In this document: one piece after another, positions 1 to 14,000 of the stretch
How the letters are laid out: the number at the start of each line of letters is the position of its first letter
Numbering within the stretch: position 1 is the first letter of the stretch
Source of the DNA: Litomosoides sigmodontis
Lineage: Eukaryota > Nematoda > Chromadorea > Rhabditida > Onchocercidae
NCBI GenBank assembly: GCA_963070105.1
Contig: OY718804.1
Location: 2,582,817-2,646,816 of the forward strand
Direction of reading: 5' to 3'
DNA length: 64,000 nucleotides
Notes under the pieces: generated by a model
The model's database searches: none
What the model was told of the DNA's origin: nothing
What the model saw: the letters and a program-made list of their open reading frames with translations, nothing else
Made by a program: the position numbers and the translations under genes

Positions 1-2526
1 TCGTAGCTAAGAATAGCTAAGTATACGACTTACAAACATGTTGTCCAGCTTTGTTATAGGCGCATTAACCGTGTTAAACAATAATTTGCGAGCAGCGATA
101 AAACTTTGTGAGACATTTGTAAGCCTTGGCGCTTGCTGCAAAATAACAGTGAAGTGAAGAAGTATAAGAGAAGTAAGATATTAAAGAGTTTAGAGGATAT
201 GAATAGTTGGGGAAATTTACATAGGGAAATTTCAAAGCATTCCATGTAAGCTTCACTTCCTGGTGCATCATTCATTCGTTATCATTGAGTGGTCGAAGTT
301 GAGACACGTTTGCATTCATTCACTTCACTAACTGTTTTATTAATTTCATTAACGGAAAAAATTCTCCGTTTTACAAGGATGACTATTATAAATATGCTGA
401 GATTTTACAATTTTAATGGATTTTACAACAACTACAGTGTCGTATAATCGTAAAGGCACTTTTGCATGCCTGTCGTACTTCCCTCATTATATTTCATTGA
501 ATGAGTTAGAAGTTTTTGCCCTTCCACAAGTTCTCTTTTGCATCTTACCGGATTACTTTTACGATAATCCGTTCACTCCGATAACATCTTACCGTCCGTT
601 CTCTCTCTTTCTCCGTGTATGTGTGTGTGTGTGTGTCTAGAGAAAAAAAAATCACTATTGTGTATATATTTGTTAACTTACTGCTTTAAAAATGCAAACT
701 AAAGCGACTGTTGCAAAAATTTACGATAAGTTTTTTCAGTGTGAAAACTTCTCGTTAAATTTTATTAACGGAATCTTTTCTGCGATACGAATGAACACGG
801 AACTTTTCTTATGAAAAATTTCATTAACTTTATTTTTTTTCTGGTAGCTTCTCCGTGTTTATTTTCTTCTTAGCAAATTTGCTTTCATGTACGATAGTAC
901 GTACGGGCAATTTTCAAATTCCTTTTTGTATAGTTTATCTACACAAAGATGTTCGTTAATCAGGAAATAGCGAGAATGTATGAAGAAAATTGAAATTTCT
1001 GTAAAATTTGAATGAAAAATTTTTTTGCGAAAATTTTAAAGGAAAAAAAGAAGCTCACTTATTGCAACATTCACCGATGTACGCACACATCTATTTCTAC
1101 AGGAGTAATTTCAAGCGAGAGAGAGAGAGAGAGAGAGATGGATAGATAGCATTAAACGAGTTTTAGCTAGTAAGTTAACATGATAAGCTTGTAGCTCTTT
1201 TGTAGTATAATTAACAAATAATGTGCGTGAAAATTTCAAAGAAACGTTGCAAGGTTTCTTTCATGTATAACACACACTCACTTGCTCTGATTGATGATGA
1301 CTGAGTTGAGGTAGTGCTGCTGGCATGACCCATATCGTATGCTTGTGTAATTACAGGTGCAAAAGAGTTGTTTGTCAACATTCTTGCCGCCGCCGTACGT
1401 GGACGGTCACTCCTACCCTTTTTCTTTCAGAAATAATTCATTTTCGCCACACAACTGTAGCAAAATGTAACAAAGATAGCTGCTTATCAAGTTTGACAGA
1501 GCGGACGGACGGTGCGTACACAGCGCCCTTCGTCTTCCGCCACCTCAACTCCTCAGAGGTTAGCTTGCCGAGCGCGCTAATAGCGAGAGACAACGCACCA
1601 GACAATGCCCCCACCCCTCCTACTACTGTAGAAACGTGACAATTCTACGACACGACATCACTTGCAACAGTGTGGGAGTAGGAAGTTTGGCATCGTGCCA
1701 TACCACCATGCTCGTGTAGGTAGACAAGTACTTGCTGTCTGTTAGAGAGTGAAAGAGATCTGAGAATGGCAAGAGAACGCATGCGCTTTGAGTTAGGGGA
1801 ATAATGCACGTGGATGAGTGTGTGTGTGTGTGTGTGCGTGTGTGCTCAGTGATGATGATGATGATGGGAGAGTGTCATCAAATGCTGTCAACCCGAGCCG
1901 ATGGATGGATGGTCTTCATTCCCTCGTTCTCGCCATCTCATCTCATGCTCTGTAACCGTTGATGTCTCTCTGCTTGTATTGTACCCATATATTGGTCATA
2001 TGTTGGTCATCCTCTAATCGGCTCATCACCTGTACCTCTTTCCGTTCTGCGTTACCTTGCTTAGTGCGTGGCGTGTGATAGACACTGACTGCCTCCTACC
2101 TACTGCATTGCTAACTCGTAGCTTTCATCTATCCCTCTCACTCTCTCTCTCTCTGTGCGCGTGCGTGTACAAAAGAAGGTGGGCGGAGGGGCGGGCGGGG
2201 GTGGCTGGTTTGATGGCTAGTCTTTGGTTTGTTTAATCGGCAGTGGAATGAATATTTTTGGCAGGTTTCGTTTTATGCTACTACACTCAACGCCGTACAA
2301 ATTATTTGCAGGCTTTTGTCACTGTTGTTGATTCAGCCCTCATAGGGCTTACGGTATTGCTTTTGGATTCTCTCGCGTATTCCTGCTTCCGTTTCCGGTT
2401 TCGTTTCCGGCAACTATCCGATTCATATTTTTTTGCTTTTGAATTATTGTTCATCTCTTAAGAAGAGAAAAAGGACTATTGAAGTGGCTGCTCGCCTGTG
2501 CTATTTGCTTCACTAAACGTACAAGG
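1..2526. other. 5' flank of akap-1-like gene, no gene recognised
   Basis: No exon chain that I could support was found here. It holds a short (GA)n run at about 1118-1138, a (GT)n run at about 1817-1845, a less AT-rich stretch near 1325-1640 and a G-rich cluster at 2181-2204. Open frames here (for example 1325-1639 and 2258-2461 on the plus strand) match no family I recognise. The second runs up to just before the first akap-1-like exon and could contain an upstream exon, but I could not join it in phase. Confidence 0.5.
2181..2204 (+). other. G-quadruplex-forming motif
   Basis: Four runs of three or more G separated by loops of one to four bases (GGG-CGGA-GGGG-C-GGG-C-GGGGG) lie about 330 bp upstream of the first ATG of the akap-1-like gene. 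Such a cluster stands out in this very AT-rich DNA. The pattern is seen directly; a role in transcription is only inference. Confidence 0.5.
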
Positions 2527-5500
2527 ATGGATCAGGTGGTTATCACAGCCACATCAGCTACCTCGCATAGTACAAGCTTTCAAGGTGGTATCAATTACCA
2601 CTGTCCCAATACCGCTTATCCACCGTTTAGGTCCTCTTGCCTAGACTCGGAGAAGTCATGGCTATCAAATCTCCACATGGATCCTTTCATTTTGCCGTCA
2701 GCTGCTGCTAGCTCAGTTGCATCTGCTATTCTGACGAAGATTCCACCAACGTCGCTTAATTCAGCAGCATCATTTTTACCTCTTCGAAATATTCCCTGTA
2801 GTCCACCTGCGATGACACAGCTTCCACCAGCCACGGTATCCAGTGTTAGCAACTGTGCATCCAAAACCTTATCCGGTTCCGGACGGTCCAGTACATCATT
2901 AAATGCGGACATTGTCCCACCTTCTACCTGGGTCGGTTTGTTTACTTGCCCTTTTTTACAAAGCATCTTATTCATTGATTTGTTTTGCGGCTGTACTGAA
3001 TTCAAGTGGACATTTATGTTTTCAAATATGCTTCTTGTGTCTTTGAGATTACCCCTCAAATTTCATTCATATTGCACACTTTCCTCTTTAAATATGTGGT
3101 CAGTGAATACACACTTCGTCCGAGTGCGACATTTAAATGTAAGAAGCTACGTATGTTTCCACAACACAGTGATTCACTTGCTTCCAACTAGCAACATCTC
3201 CCAGCGTATGCACTCATCTATCTGTTTGCTCTCTTCTCATTCCTTCTCTTCATCTGGAAATTTTCAAATCTGTTTTGTAAGAAATTAATTAGTGATTCTG
3301 TAATAGCAGCACAAAGTAACACTGACTATAAATATATACAGAAGATACTATGAGTTCGAACGCAGGTTGCAGTAGGTGGAGTAGAGTGCATTTTGGTGTT
3401 TGCTAATTTCCCAAGCAGGCAGTCGGTTTATTTCTAAAGCTTCTAAAACAAGAATGATAAAAAAGGATTAATTTTTTTGGTTCATTTTAGGCTTTTGACC
3501 TTAAAGGACAATTTTTTGAGTGTAGAATTTTTAGGGTTCACAGGATAGTGGACGAGCAACGGGAGGTTTGGCTTCGTCATTAAGTCCTGCCGATGATACA
3601 GCACCACGAGCGAGTCCAGAAACGCGATCTGTTTATGAGTTTGAAATACCTAATACATTAGTGGGATTAATCATTGGTATCAAAGGAAAAACTATAAAGG
3701 TTTTTATTAAGCTTGCTAACTGTTTTTAAATTATGTTTGCTTCCGTGTATTTAATATGCCTAAGGTTTCTTGTATGGATCCCTGTTTCCCGTTTTTGTAG
3801 CTGTCTAAGTTGAAGTTTGCGAATACCCTAATTTTTCTCTAAGGTCAAAGCAATAAGGCAGGCATCAATCAACTTTCTAACCTGAGCGGAATGCAAAGGA
3901 AAGATATTGACAACAACAAAGGGTTTAGTGTTGAATTCGGTTCGGTTTAAATGAGTTTGGATGACACTTTGTGTTCTCAAAACGTGTTCAACCAAATAGA
4001 ATATTCGTTTTTCAGGAACTGTGTCTCCGTACACAAGTTAGGATGATTATCAGGCCTCATCACACATCAGGAAAGGTAATTTTTTCCTCTTAAAAAAAGC
4101 ATATTCAAAAGTTTATTTACTTTTGAACTTCGGGTTTCGATTCATCTACTTCATAATTTTATTTATTCTTATAAGACCGTTTTGTTGAGTGTTTTGCTCA
4201 CCGCGCTTAGATCTCGCTTTCGTTTATCGCCATTGTTTTTTCTCTTTCCCAACTTTCTTATAGTTGCTTTTTGCTTAATCATGTAGCCCTTCACTTTATT
4301 CTCAGATTTCGTTTCTACCGTAACTAGCATCAACGGCAATGATTGCATGATGTCTAACTTTTGTTTTCATTGGTTTCCAAAGTTGTAGTAAGTCAGATAC
4401 TGTGCTGCTTTTGGAGATCTAGATACCGAAGGAAAGTATATATCAGCGGTGGTAGTTGAGGTGTAAGGTCGTTATAAATTTAGTTCTTCGTATCGTCAAG
4501 TTTTTTTTTGAAATTGTTGATTATAGTTAGAAACACATCAAATTTGTGCTGTGGAGGGATCACGTGAAAATATCAATAAGTGTTTACGAATGACGCGTCG
4601 CCGTTTCCCTGCTGCTCGTTTTCCAGAATTGAATTTAAGGCCTGTGCTACCACCACCATTTCCAGATCCACCAGCAGCACTTTATGGTACAAGGCCAGTG
4701 CAGGTACTTTCCCTTTGAAAGTTTTATTTGTATTCCAGTCTTGTGTGGTCTATTTTTAATGATGCTTGCAATGTGGAAGTCGATGGAATTGCGTTTTAGG
4801 CCTTCCAGTATTTTATATCCTTATATCGCTTAGAAATCAGGAGATTTAAAATATTGAAATCTTAGCATGTTTAATTAATACATATTTTGAAATGTTGCAG
4901 TACCCGTTGTTATTCCAATTAATCAGTAAAATAATTTAAACAAGCAGTAATTAAAGTAGTGTTATGGATGGCGAACTTTATATTTTCAGGAAAGAAAGTT
5001 AGGAGAAAAAGAGGGTTTAGACTTTGATAGTATGAAATCGCAAATAGAAAAGAATAGCTTGTCCATATGTTAGAAAATGAGAGGATCACTCGTGTTATAT
5101 GAATTTTGGTAATGTATGATTTGAAATATAAACAACTTAAAATTTCATAATGTATCCCTCCATATGGTGCACAATTTCCGTTTTCGAAAAGAAAAGAAAA
5201 GGTAATCAATCATAGGTGATAAGATCGGAAGGTGTTAGAAAGTGGAGTTAATGAGCGCGGTGCAGAATAGTTGCAGTGAATAACTGCTCTGTGTCTTACC
5301 GTCTGTATGAAATTTCGAATATGATTTCAACAGGCATAATGCGTTTCTAGCAGATAAGAGTGAGTGATACCATTCTGATACCTAACAACTGCCATTGCAC
5401 ACGCTGTAACTGAACTCTATAGAAAATTCGCAGCCATATTCCGGTAATTAATTGTCTTTCTATAGGACCGTATGTAGCAATTCCAAAGAAGTTGAAATTT

Positions 5501-7675
5501 ATGATTCAATTTTGGTGGGAAAGTGATCCTAGCAGCAAATTAGCACCACTACTAACATTTAAACTAGAATGAGAATTAAATTCGAAGTGTTTCTCAGACA
5601 TACAATTATCCTAAGTGGTAGTAATTCTCGTAAATATTTATAAGTAAAAAATATTCCTAAATAAAAGAAGTTTTTTGTGAAGTAATCTCCTTGTTATTGT
5701 TTTGAAATTTACGAATAGAGTAACGAATTACATGACAGCAAACAAGGTATAAATAGATCAGCCATCTATTGTTTGCATTATTATTATTGTTATTTGTCTC
5801 AAATACCTTTTTTTTTTTGCTTTCCTTTTTTTCACATACAAAGCGTTTCCTGAAAGGGAAAGGAGGGAGAGGGAAGAGGTGGGAGTGAGTGAATAATGTA
5901 TGTTGGACTGGACTTTTTTCCAATACCGTGACAGTGGAGAAAGTATGCTTATGTAACAATGAATAGCGATATACACATACTTAACCGGCATCATTAAAAG
6001 GCAATCAATCATTACGCCATTGGGTTGTATTATCGGAATTTTTTCGACGATGAACTATATAGTAAGACTGTGAGAATGGATAACTGTAGCTGTAGTTTTA
6101 ATATAGAGGAGGTAGGAACGTGTATTGTTGAATTTTACGAAATGACTGATATTTGCAGTTGACGTTGCCTGAAGGTGAACGCTGTCGAGTAATTTGCTCA
6201 GCCACAATTGATGTTGGCCATTTCTTTTTGCAACAGCCGCAACATCCAACATTTAATTCACTACAGCGACTAGATTATTATATGCTTGGTGTGTACATGC
6301 AGCCAGCAGGTGTACCAGATTTACCGAGACCAGTAGACGGTTATTGTTTTTCATATTTTTGGCACTGTGAAATATGACACTGCGCGAGAAAAATGATTGT
6401 GATGCATGGAATCGTGTATTTCTTACTCACAGGTTTCTAAATTTGTGGAAATTTTCAGTCGATAAGTTATGTGTTGCACCAGCTTTTGATGGATGGTATC
6501 GTGCAGTAACACTCGATTATTACCAGGAAGAGGATGAAGTTATGGTGAGATATGTAGATTATGGTGGTTATGGTCGTCTTCCAAGAAGTGATTTACGACA
6601 AATAAGGTTAGTCAGTCGAAGATTGTGAAAGATGAAAGTTTTGCTTCTTCTAAAAACTGATCGTGAGAGGTGTGACAGGAGTTTTTATTTTGAAGCATTG
6701 AAAATTATGTGTAGTATAAACTTCATTTTAACTTGCCAAATAGTTTTCGATTTGAAAGTTTATTGATCAAATGTTGAGAGTTTTAATTGTGTGAAAAGAA
6801 TTTAAGAATCTTTTTGAATATTGCATGTGCTTTTAATTTTGATAGTCTTCGAAATGATTCTGGCACAATAATGAAAGAGGTGCTCGTGTATGCTAATGAC
6901 GATAAACTCACACTGGTTATCTCAATGCAATTTTTATTTTCTTATAGGACTGATTTTATGACGCTACCGTTTCAAGCTGTGGAATGTTATTTGGCACATG
7001 TTATGCCCGTAGATGGTATCGTTTTCATTTTTCAATAAACGAATGGGAGGAAGGAGAGAGGAGAGGGAAGCTGTGGGCTTATTAAAAGGGCATTCGTAAA
7101 TCCCGGGGGAGTGACACATATCACTCCCTTCACATGTCACTCCCTTTTCTTGCTTTGATCTGATGTTGATGAAGTTGTAGGATCTTTTTAAAAGACTTGT
7201 GATATTAACAAGAATAGGTTACCTTGTTTGCTGAAATTGTTTGTTTCATTTCCTCACTTATCTTTGTGACATATTGTGCACTAATTTTAAGGAACAACAA
7301 AGTGGTCTGATGATGCACGGGAGTTGTTCCAAATACTGACGGAGGGTCGAACTCTCGAATGTTATGTTGTCGGTTATCACATTGACGATTCAAGACCATT
7401 TGTCGAAATGTTCACAGTCGATGAGAATAATAGGGTTTAGTTTCTTATTTTAACAGCTTTAGTGTCAAAATTAGTTGCTGAATTATTTTGAAACGTGAGA
7501 AAAACTGTAAAAATTTGAGAAACTGGAGCTGAATTAATTTGATATTTTCTTTTAGGTGGATCGAATTGATTGTGCTTTGCTAGATGCAAACCTTGCGAAG
7601 GCATGGGATCCATCGAAGGTTAGACCAGTACTCCCAAAATCAGTACCACCGTTAACAAACACACTTTTGAGTTGA
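2527..7675 (+). CDS. akap-1: A-kinase anchor protein 1-like KH/Tudor protein
   Basis: Nine exons join in phase: 2527-2931, 3535-3699, 4016-4075, 4527-4703, 6159-6339, 6459-6606, 6948-7015, 7292-7434 and 7556-7675 (TGA), about 488 aa. Residues 1-135 are Ser/Thr/Pro-rich. A single KH domain follows, its GxxG loop reading GIKG at about 183-186, ending in the ICAVEGSRENINKCL helix. A Pro-rich linker leads to an extended Tudor domain (about 270-450) containing VRYVDYGGYGRLP, LRQIR and TDFMTLPFQAVE, which match animal AKAP1 closely. One KH plus one Tudor favours AKAP1 over TDRKH, which has two KH domains. AKAP1 sits on the outer mitochondrial membrane, binds mRNA and tethers PKA. No N-terminal membrane anchor is visible from this ATG, so the true 5' end may lie in an unseen upstream exon. 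The first exon and its GTCGGT donor are the least certain part. Confidence 0.85.
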
Positions 7676-7726
7676 TCATATTGGCAACGAAATTTCTGTC
7701 GCAGACTGAAGATCAGGAATAATGTA

Positions 7727-7732
7727 AATAAA
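7727..7732 (+). terminator. Poly(A) signal AATAAA of akap-1-like gene
   Basis: A canonical AATAAA lies 52 bp after the TGA stop at 7673-7675, a normal distance for a nematode 3' UTR. Confidence 0.55.
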
Positions 7733-9710
7733 TATATTTATTGAAATAATGGATGCAAAAAATTGACTATGCGTGAAGCATCTTGTTTTCGTCAGAAACT
7801 TCATTAGCAACAGCTCCTTATGAATGAAAATCTTCCGTTTTTTTTCAAGCTCCAAAATTAATATTTTCTTCATGGTAGTTGCATAATTCTCATCTTCAGT
7901 TCAATTTTTGCTGAGATATTTATGAATTTCTTTTGTCTGCACTAATATTTGATATCAGTGTTGTTCGCGGGGTTTTGTTTTATTTTATCAAAGTTCATGT
8001 TTACTTTTTGGATGCTATTTTTGCTTATTTTTATAAATGTATTTCAACACTTTCTAAACGCAGAAAATGTATTGAAAATGTTTCTTCATTTTTTCATAGT
8101 TTTTAATCAGAAGTGTATCTCCCCGTTTATATTCTGTGCATGCTTATACATCTACATTTTGCTATCCTAGCCTTTATAGTTCCCAATCTGCTTCTAGCAC
8201 TTTCCTCTTCTTTATATGAATATATTTCAGTTTTTCGAAAATTTGGAAGACATCAGCCTTACAGTAACCTTTTCTACCGATCTTTGTTATTGTCATTACC
8301 TTCCCGTTCCTTTTTTCTATCGGTTACTTATTTTCAAGATGCGTTCTATTGTGCAAAGAATTGTTGCGGCTTTTATCGCAGATTTATTCTCCCCTTCGTG
8401 TATATTTTATTTATTAGCACTGCTATTTTACTTCAGGTTTTCGCAAATCATTGTTTCGCCAGTTTCAAGTAGATCAAAAGAGTTCAAGTATATGTTAAAT
8501 CAATCTTTTCCTAGGTGTATTCATTCCTTTGCTGGGTGTAAACCGAGTTTTTATGGCAGTGATTTTTTGTTAACTCTTTTGATAGCGAAGTGATGTTAGT
8601 TGCACTGCGAGTCCTTTGCACAAATTGTCTAAATGGTTTTGGCTTTTTTAGCGAATCGTAGCAAGAAATCTAAGTTTGTTTACTCGTGACAGTCCATATG
8701 TGTTTCAGTCAAAAATTGAGACGGACGATAGTGATTGACTTATATATGTATGGGAACCACAGGTTGCTCAGATTTAGGATTTCAATTTTCTGCTTCATTA
8801 TTTTAGCTTTTTGATCCTGAAAGATACCGGGCGCTGCATGTTTACGTTGTTTTAATTTTGAACATTGTTTTACATCAATCCAGTTTCGGGTTTCAAATCA
8901 GTTCAATTATCGGTATTATTTTATATTTTCCTTATTTCTCTCACTGCTTCTTGGGAAATTGTTTTGCTGTTTACTTCCTCAATTTTCGTTTCTTCCTTTT
9001 TCTTCATTTCGATAGCAGTTTTACCTTACCGGTTTTTATCCGTTGTTTCGTTGGTTATGGTTTTTCCTGTGTTCGTGAATGAAATAGGTATCATCAACAC
9101 ATTTGATTTTGACATCTGTTAAATGACAAATATGTTGGGAGTGAGTTGAGGCGAAAGATTATGCGTCATTAAGGAAAAAGGAATCTGCAATAGCTAATAG
9201 CAGTTTTGTGATGTTGAAATAACGGATATTTTAGGGACGAGCTAAACATTGACTGTCAGGAATAAGGAAAGCCACAACGAACCTCCCTCTGAGTGATTTT
9301 ATAACTGATGCAAGTTTGTGAAAATTTCGTATAAAATGTTCTCGAAACTCCTTTCTAACAAGAGAAATGATACGCTGGGTCACATAAATGAAAAACTTCA
9401 CATCTTGGATCTTTTGTAGATGCATTAATTAATAGAAGGGAGAGGCGGTATTGCTTTAATAAATTGCATAAACAGGCATAATAGAAAAATAGCGTTACAT
9501 CTACAACAAACGGTAAAAAAAAACATCATATGAAATACATTTGTACAAAAACTATATAAATGTATACATATATACATATACATGGAAAGATGTGATATAT
9601 ATGCAAAAAATAGAAGAGAAACAAGCACATGCATCTTCATTCTTTAATATAACATGCGTTCTCATTCGCCAGCTTTCTCCTCAGTGTTTGCTAAGGTATT
9701 TTGCAGACTT
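7733..9710. other. Intergenic, no gene seen
   Basis: The region lies between two convergent genes. It is T-rich on the plus strand, and the open frames (for example 7949-8170, 8113-8472, 8865-9122) are Phe/Leu/Ile-rich translations typical of AT-rich noncoding DNA. None has in-phase splice partners or a recognisable domain. Confidence 0.5.
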
Positions 9711-10996
9711 TCAAAAATGATTCATCGGATAAACAACTGGATTCTGTGTAACAATCATTGGATCGCTGCCATTACCATGATAGTGATGATGATGATGTTG
9801 ATATGCCTGTTGGAATAGCGGAACATGAACTGAAAATAAGTGAAGGAAGTGAGGAAAAAAAAATAAGAATCAATTGAAACGAAAAAAAAAGAAACTGGAT
9901 GAAAAATTATATAGACTTTTGAAAAGACGGAAGTGTGTGTGTGTGTGTGTGCGATTCGCACTGATTACACTTACTATCCCTAACATCCCTTGACATACAT
10001 AGTTTAATAGTTAATATGGTTCGTATATGGTTAATAATTAGTTTAAAATTGAACATAACTTATCCAATAGCTATCATTGTATGTAAATATATATTTCATC
10101 AACACATACACGGATATGCTTGTTGTTGTTGCTGCTGCTGTTGTTGTTGTTGTTGCATATTTATTTCTGATTGTTGCGCATAATAAGACATTCCATTAGT
10201 TGGATATTTCATTGAGTGAACAACATCATACTGGTGTGATGTGGAACAATCAACAAATGTTTGAGTGGGAAAGCGTGGAAAAATGGACGATGATGATGAT
10301 GATAATGACCTGTCTGAATTGCTATACTGATTATAGCAATGAGCAAATCTTGGATATTCAATTCCATTATACATTCTTGCATTATTATCCTACAAAATCA
10401 TAATAATAATAATAATAACAATATCAAAATCAACAATAATTGTGAAATTTTTGACTCTTCTTAATGTTTAATAAATGTGTTTGTTTGTTCCCTCACATTT
10501 TAAACGACATTTGTTTGTTCATTTTAAAGAAATAATAACAAACAAATTTCATACATACATACATATTATATTACTACTTCATTCATTTCAAATTAGTAAA
10601 AAAATTGATTAGCTAAAATTGAAAATTAACAAGAATACTACAAAAATTTTTTCTAACATAAAAAAAGTACCATATGTGAAGGAAGTGACGATGCATTATT
10701 TGCGGACATATGACATCCATTGTTAAATAAATCTAATAGCTGCTGTTGATGCTGTTGTTGTTGTTGATGCTGTTGTTGTTGTTGTTGCTGCTGTTGTTGT
10801 TGCTGATGTCGAGAATGGTGATGATGATATTGTTGCAAATGTGCAAACTGATGTTGTTGTTGCTGATGGTGGTGTTGATGTAGCAGCAATGGTTGATGTA
10901 GTAGTAGTTGTTGTTGTTGATCAAGCACTGTTGTTGCTGTCGTTGGAAGTGTTGTAGTTGCACTGTTACTGTACATACTACAACCATTGTTAGCAT

Positions 10997-11027
<31 letters not shown>

Positions 11028-14000
11028 ACTGCTACTGTTCAGTGATGTTAATGATATAATAGCATTAGTGCTAGTAGCAGCAACACTACTACTACTACTA
11101 CTCGTACTGCTGCTGCTATTGCTACTACTAACATTCCTTGCACACAATAATATCGATGAATTATTATTATTATTATCTTGCATCATTGTTGTTGTTGTCG
11201 ATGATGATGATGATGATACTGCTGCTACAGACGAAATTCGTTGTGATTGTTGTTCACCTGAAAATGTTATCACTGTAATTATTCAATTATATTTATCAGT
11301 TGAAAAAAAAAATTGACAGATTTGATAACAACTAAGTCTGAAAACTTTACATACTTCTTCCTTATTTCACTTATGATCATATTTATATATGTAAATGATT
11401 AGTGTAATCGAGTTTTCTTACACTTGAAAATTTTGAAATTCGTTACGTGGGAAAAAAAAATGAGTCTTCCTCAATGTTATCATCCATATAGCAATCATAT
11501 TGTGATAGAAGCAATTTTTTCGAAAGCGTTTCTTTTTATGAATTAGTGAAAAAACTAGCAGCAAATATACCGTACATAATTAATAGCAGCACTTACAAGG
11601 TGATGTAATAGCGCTTTGTTGTGGTGTTACTGCAGTAGTACTGTGCGAATCGTAAAATGAATTTGTGGAACATCGAGCAGATGCAGAAAGATGTGCTGGA
11701 GATAGGGCACTATTTGGTGTACCACAGGTAGCTGACATTGGTGAAACTATCTGAAAATAATTTTTTTTTCGACACAGACATATATTATTATTTTATATTA
11801 ATTCATTGCAAAAATAAATTAAAAAATTCTACTATCTTTGAAAGCTGATTGAATTAGTTAAATTTTTGATAGAATTTATTCGTTAAATTTAATTTCAATT
11901 GCACACATTATTTTAACATTATGGACATTGGTTTCATTATTTTACTTGTTCATGAAAAAAAAAAAACATACTGAATTACTCGCTGACTGTGCATTATGCT
12001 GTTCAGGATCTGCACCTAACGTGGATGGCTGTTCATCATCACAACGATTAACTAATACTCCTTCAAGACAGTTTCCTCCAAGATCATCCAGTGCATTACT
12101 CTATAAAATAATCATATTGAAATTTTAAATTCTCATAAGTCAAAAATAAATGCATAAGCGATCAGTTTTTCGTAAAAACCAAAGTACTTCGGATCATAAT
12201 TCTGATATTATTTATCTTCCAGCTCTATGAAAAAATGATTGTGCAGCTTAGAATAATTAGACGGATTTTTTTCTTGAACGAAAGGCCTAATTTGAATTGT
12301 AAAAGTATTGGGGTCATTTCGTTCGCCGCTTTCGACTATTTCAACTGCACCAGAAATTTTAATTCCCTATAATCTTAATAAGCTAAAATTCAAAATTTTA
12401 TGCAAAATTACTCATTCCGAGTACTTGTTAGCTGTGAAAGTATTTCAACTGCACCAGAAATTTTAATTCTAATTATTCGAAGCTAAACATATCTCGAGTA
12501 GAAATACCGGTCCAATTTGATCCATCAGATCTTTCACATGTGATTCAGCCAACTCTGGCATTGTTGACAAATTGCTCATTTCTTCAGGAATAGTGGAAGC
12601 TTCAGTTTCGTGTGTCTGCTGTGATGTTGTTGGTAATATTGAGCTACCCAGTCTTGTCTGATCATACTGTTCAGCTTTTTCTAATTCGGGTACGGTACAA
12701 TTCATCGGATGTACTTCCTCAACCATCGATTTATTGGACTGCAATGATTCTTTAACATCTAATATCTTTAATATTTAACATTACTTGTTACACACAGTCG
12801 CTAATATTTATTATTAAAACTTCAAAACTAATGCTTGGAACAACGCAAAGAGATTAATTCAGAGCTAATTTAATAACAAAATTTAGATCTCTTACATCCA
12901 TTCCAGCATTGTAACTGCTTGTCGCGCAGTAAGGCACTTGTTTTGATATCATAGTTGAATACTTAAATGAATTAGCAGCTTGCATGGGAGATATATTATT
13001 CGGAAATATTTCAGGCTTCTTTCCATGATACATATTACATGGATCATTCATGATTGCCATATGCGCATATTGCGTCCATCCTCCACTGCCTTCAAATGGT
13101 CGCTTACGCATCTGAAAATGATGTACAAACTGATTAATATCGTACATATGCTGTTAAACTTTTCGTAAATTTCATTTCATGTCATACTGAAAATGCTTTA
13201 ATTTGAAGCATTTAACATTTCAAATTTAAAAACTTACATTCGGTTTACAGGTTGACATGGATGGATAAGTTGGTGTAAAAGGAGCTGCTGCACCTCGTAA
13301 CACTTGCATACAACCAGGATAACCCTGAGATGAGGAAAAAAGCTGTGGATGATGATGGTTGTTATGACTATGAGATTGAACAATTGACGGCTGCATTTCT
13401 CGAGGTTTCGCGTGCTGCTCCATGTACTGCTTCATTGCTGCTTCCAAATACCTGAAGTTTTTCGCAAAAATTTCAAAATTTTTAAATGTCAATCAAAGTT
13501 AATAAAATAGTGGTTAATAAAACAGTAGCATTTATAATAGTTCAAAAAATATAATTACATCTAAAAATCAAAAGAAATCTGATTAAATAGTAGCTCTCGA
13601 AAACCCTCTCTATCCTCCTCTCCTCTCTTCTCGCCTCCTCCCCCCAAATCCCTACTCCCATACCGCTCACTCTCCTCTCCCCCCGACCCTTGTGAATTTC
13701 TTTGAATAAAATTAATAGAAATCATATCTGTTGCAAATCGAAATATCAATCAATAATAAACTTGCAAATAAAAAATTAGTTTCACAAAATATTAATAATA
13801 AAACATTGAAAACATACACATAAATGTCAATCACTATTAACTTATAAAATTCGGAATATCCAAATGCACAGGATTAAGACAGTTTATACAATATCTATTG
13901 TTGTCAGTTAATCCTACAATAACTTCCACCACGACACAATAAAAGAAAATGCGTGTGAATGAGCGAATGTGGAATTAAGATGAAAAAAAAATTGAGTAAA

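Noticed and set aside
2479..2526. N-terminal extension of the akap-1-like frame (hydrophobic, like a membrane anchor)
   Set aside because: The frame opens with TTG, not ATG, and no upstream exon could be joined. It remains possible as part of a spliced 5' exon.
2616..3059. 147-codon minus-strand open frame opposite the first akap-1 exon
   Set aside because: It is a shadow frame; the plus strand joins in phase to the KH exon, and this frame has no splice partners.
10987..11316. Leu-rich plus-strand open frame
   Set aside because: It is the antisense of the poly-Ser/Gln exon of the minus-strand gene.
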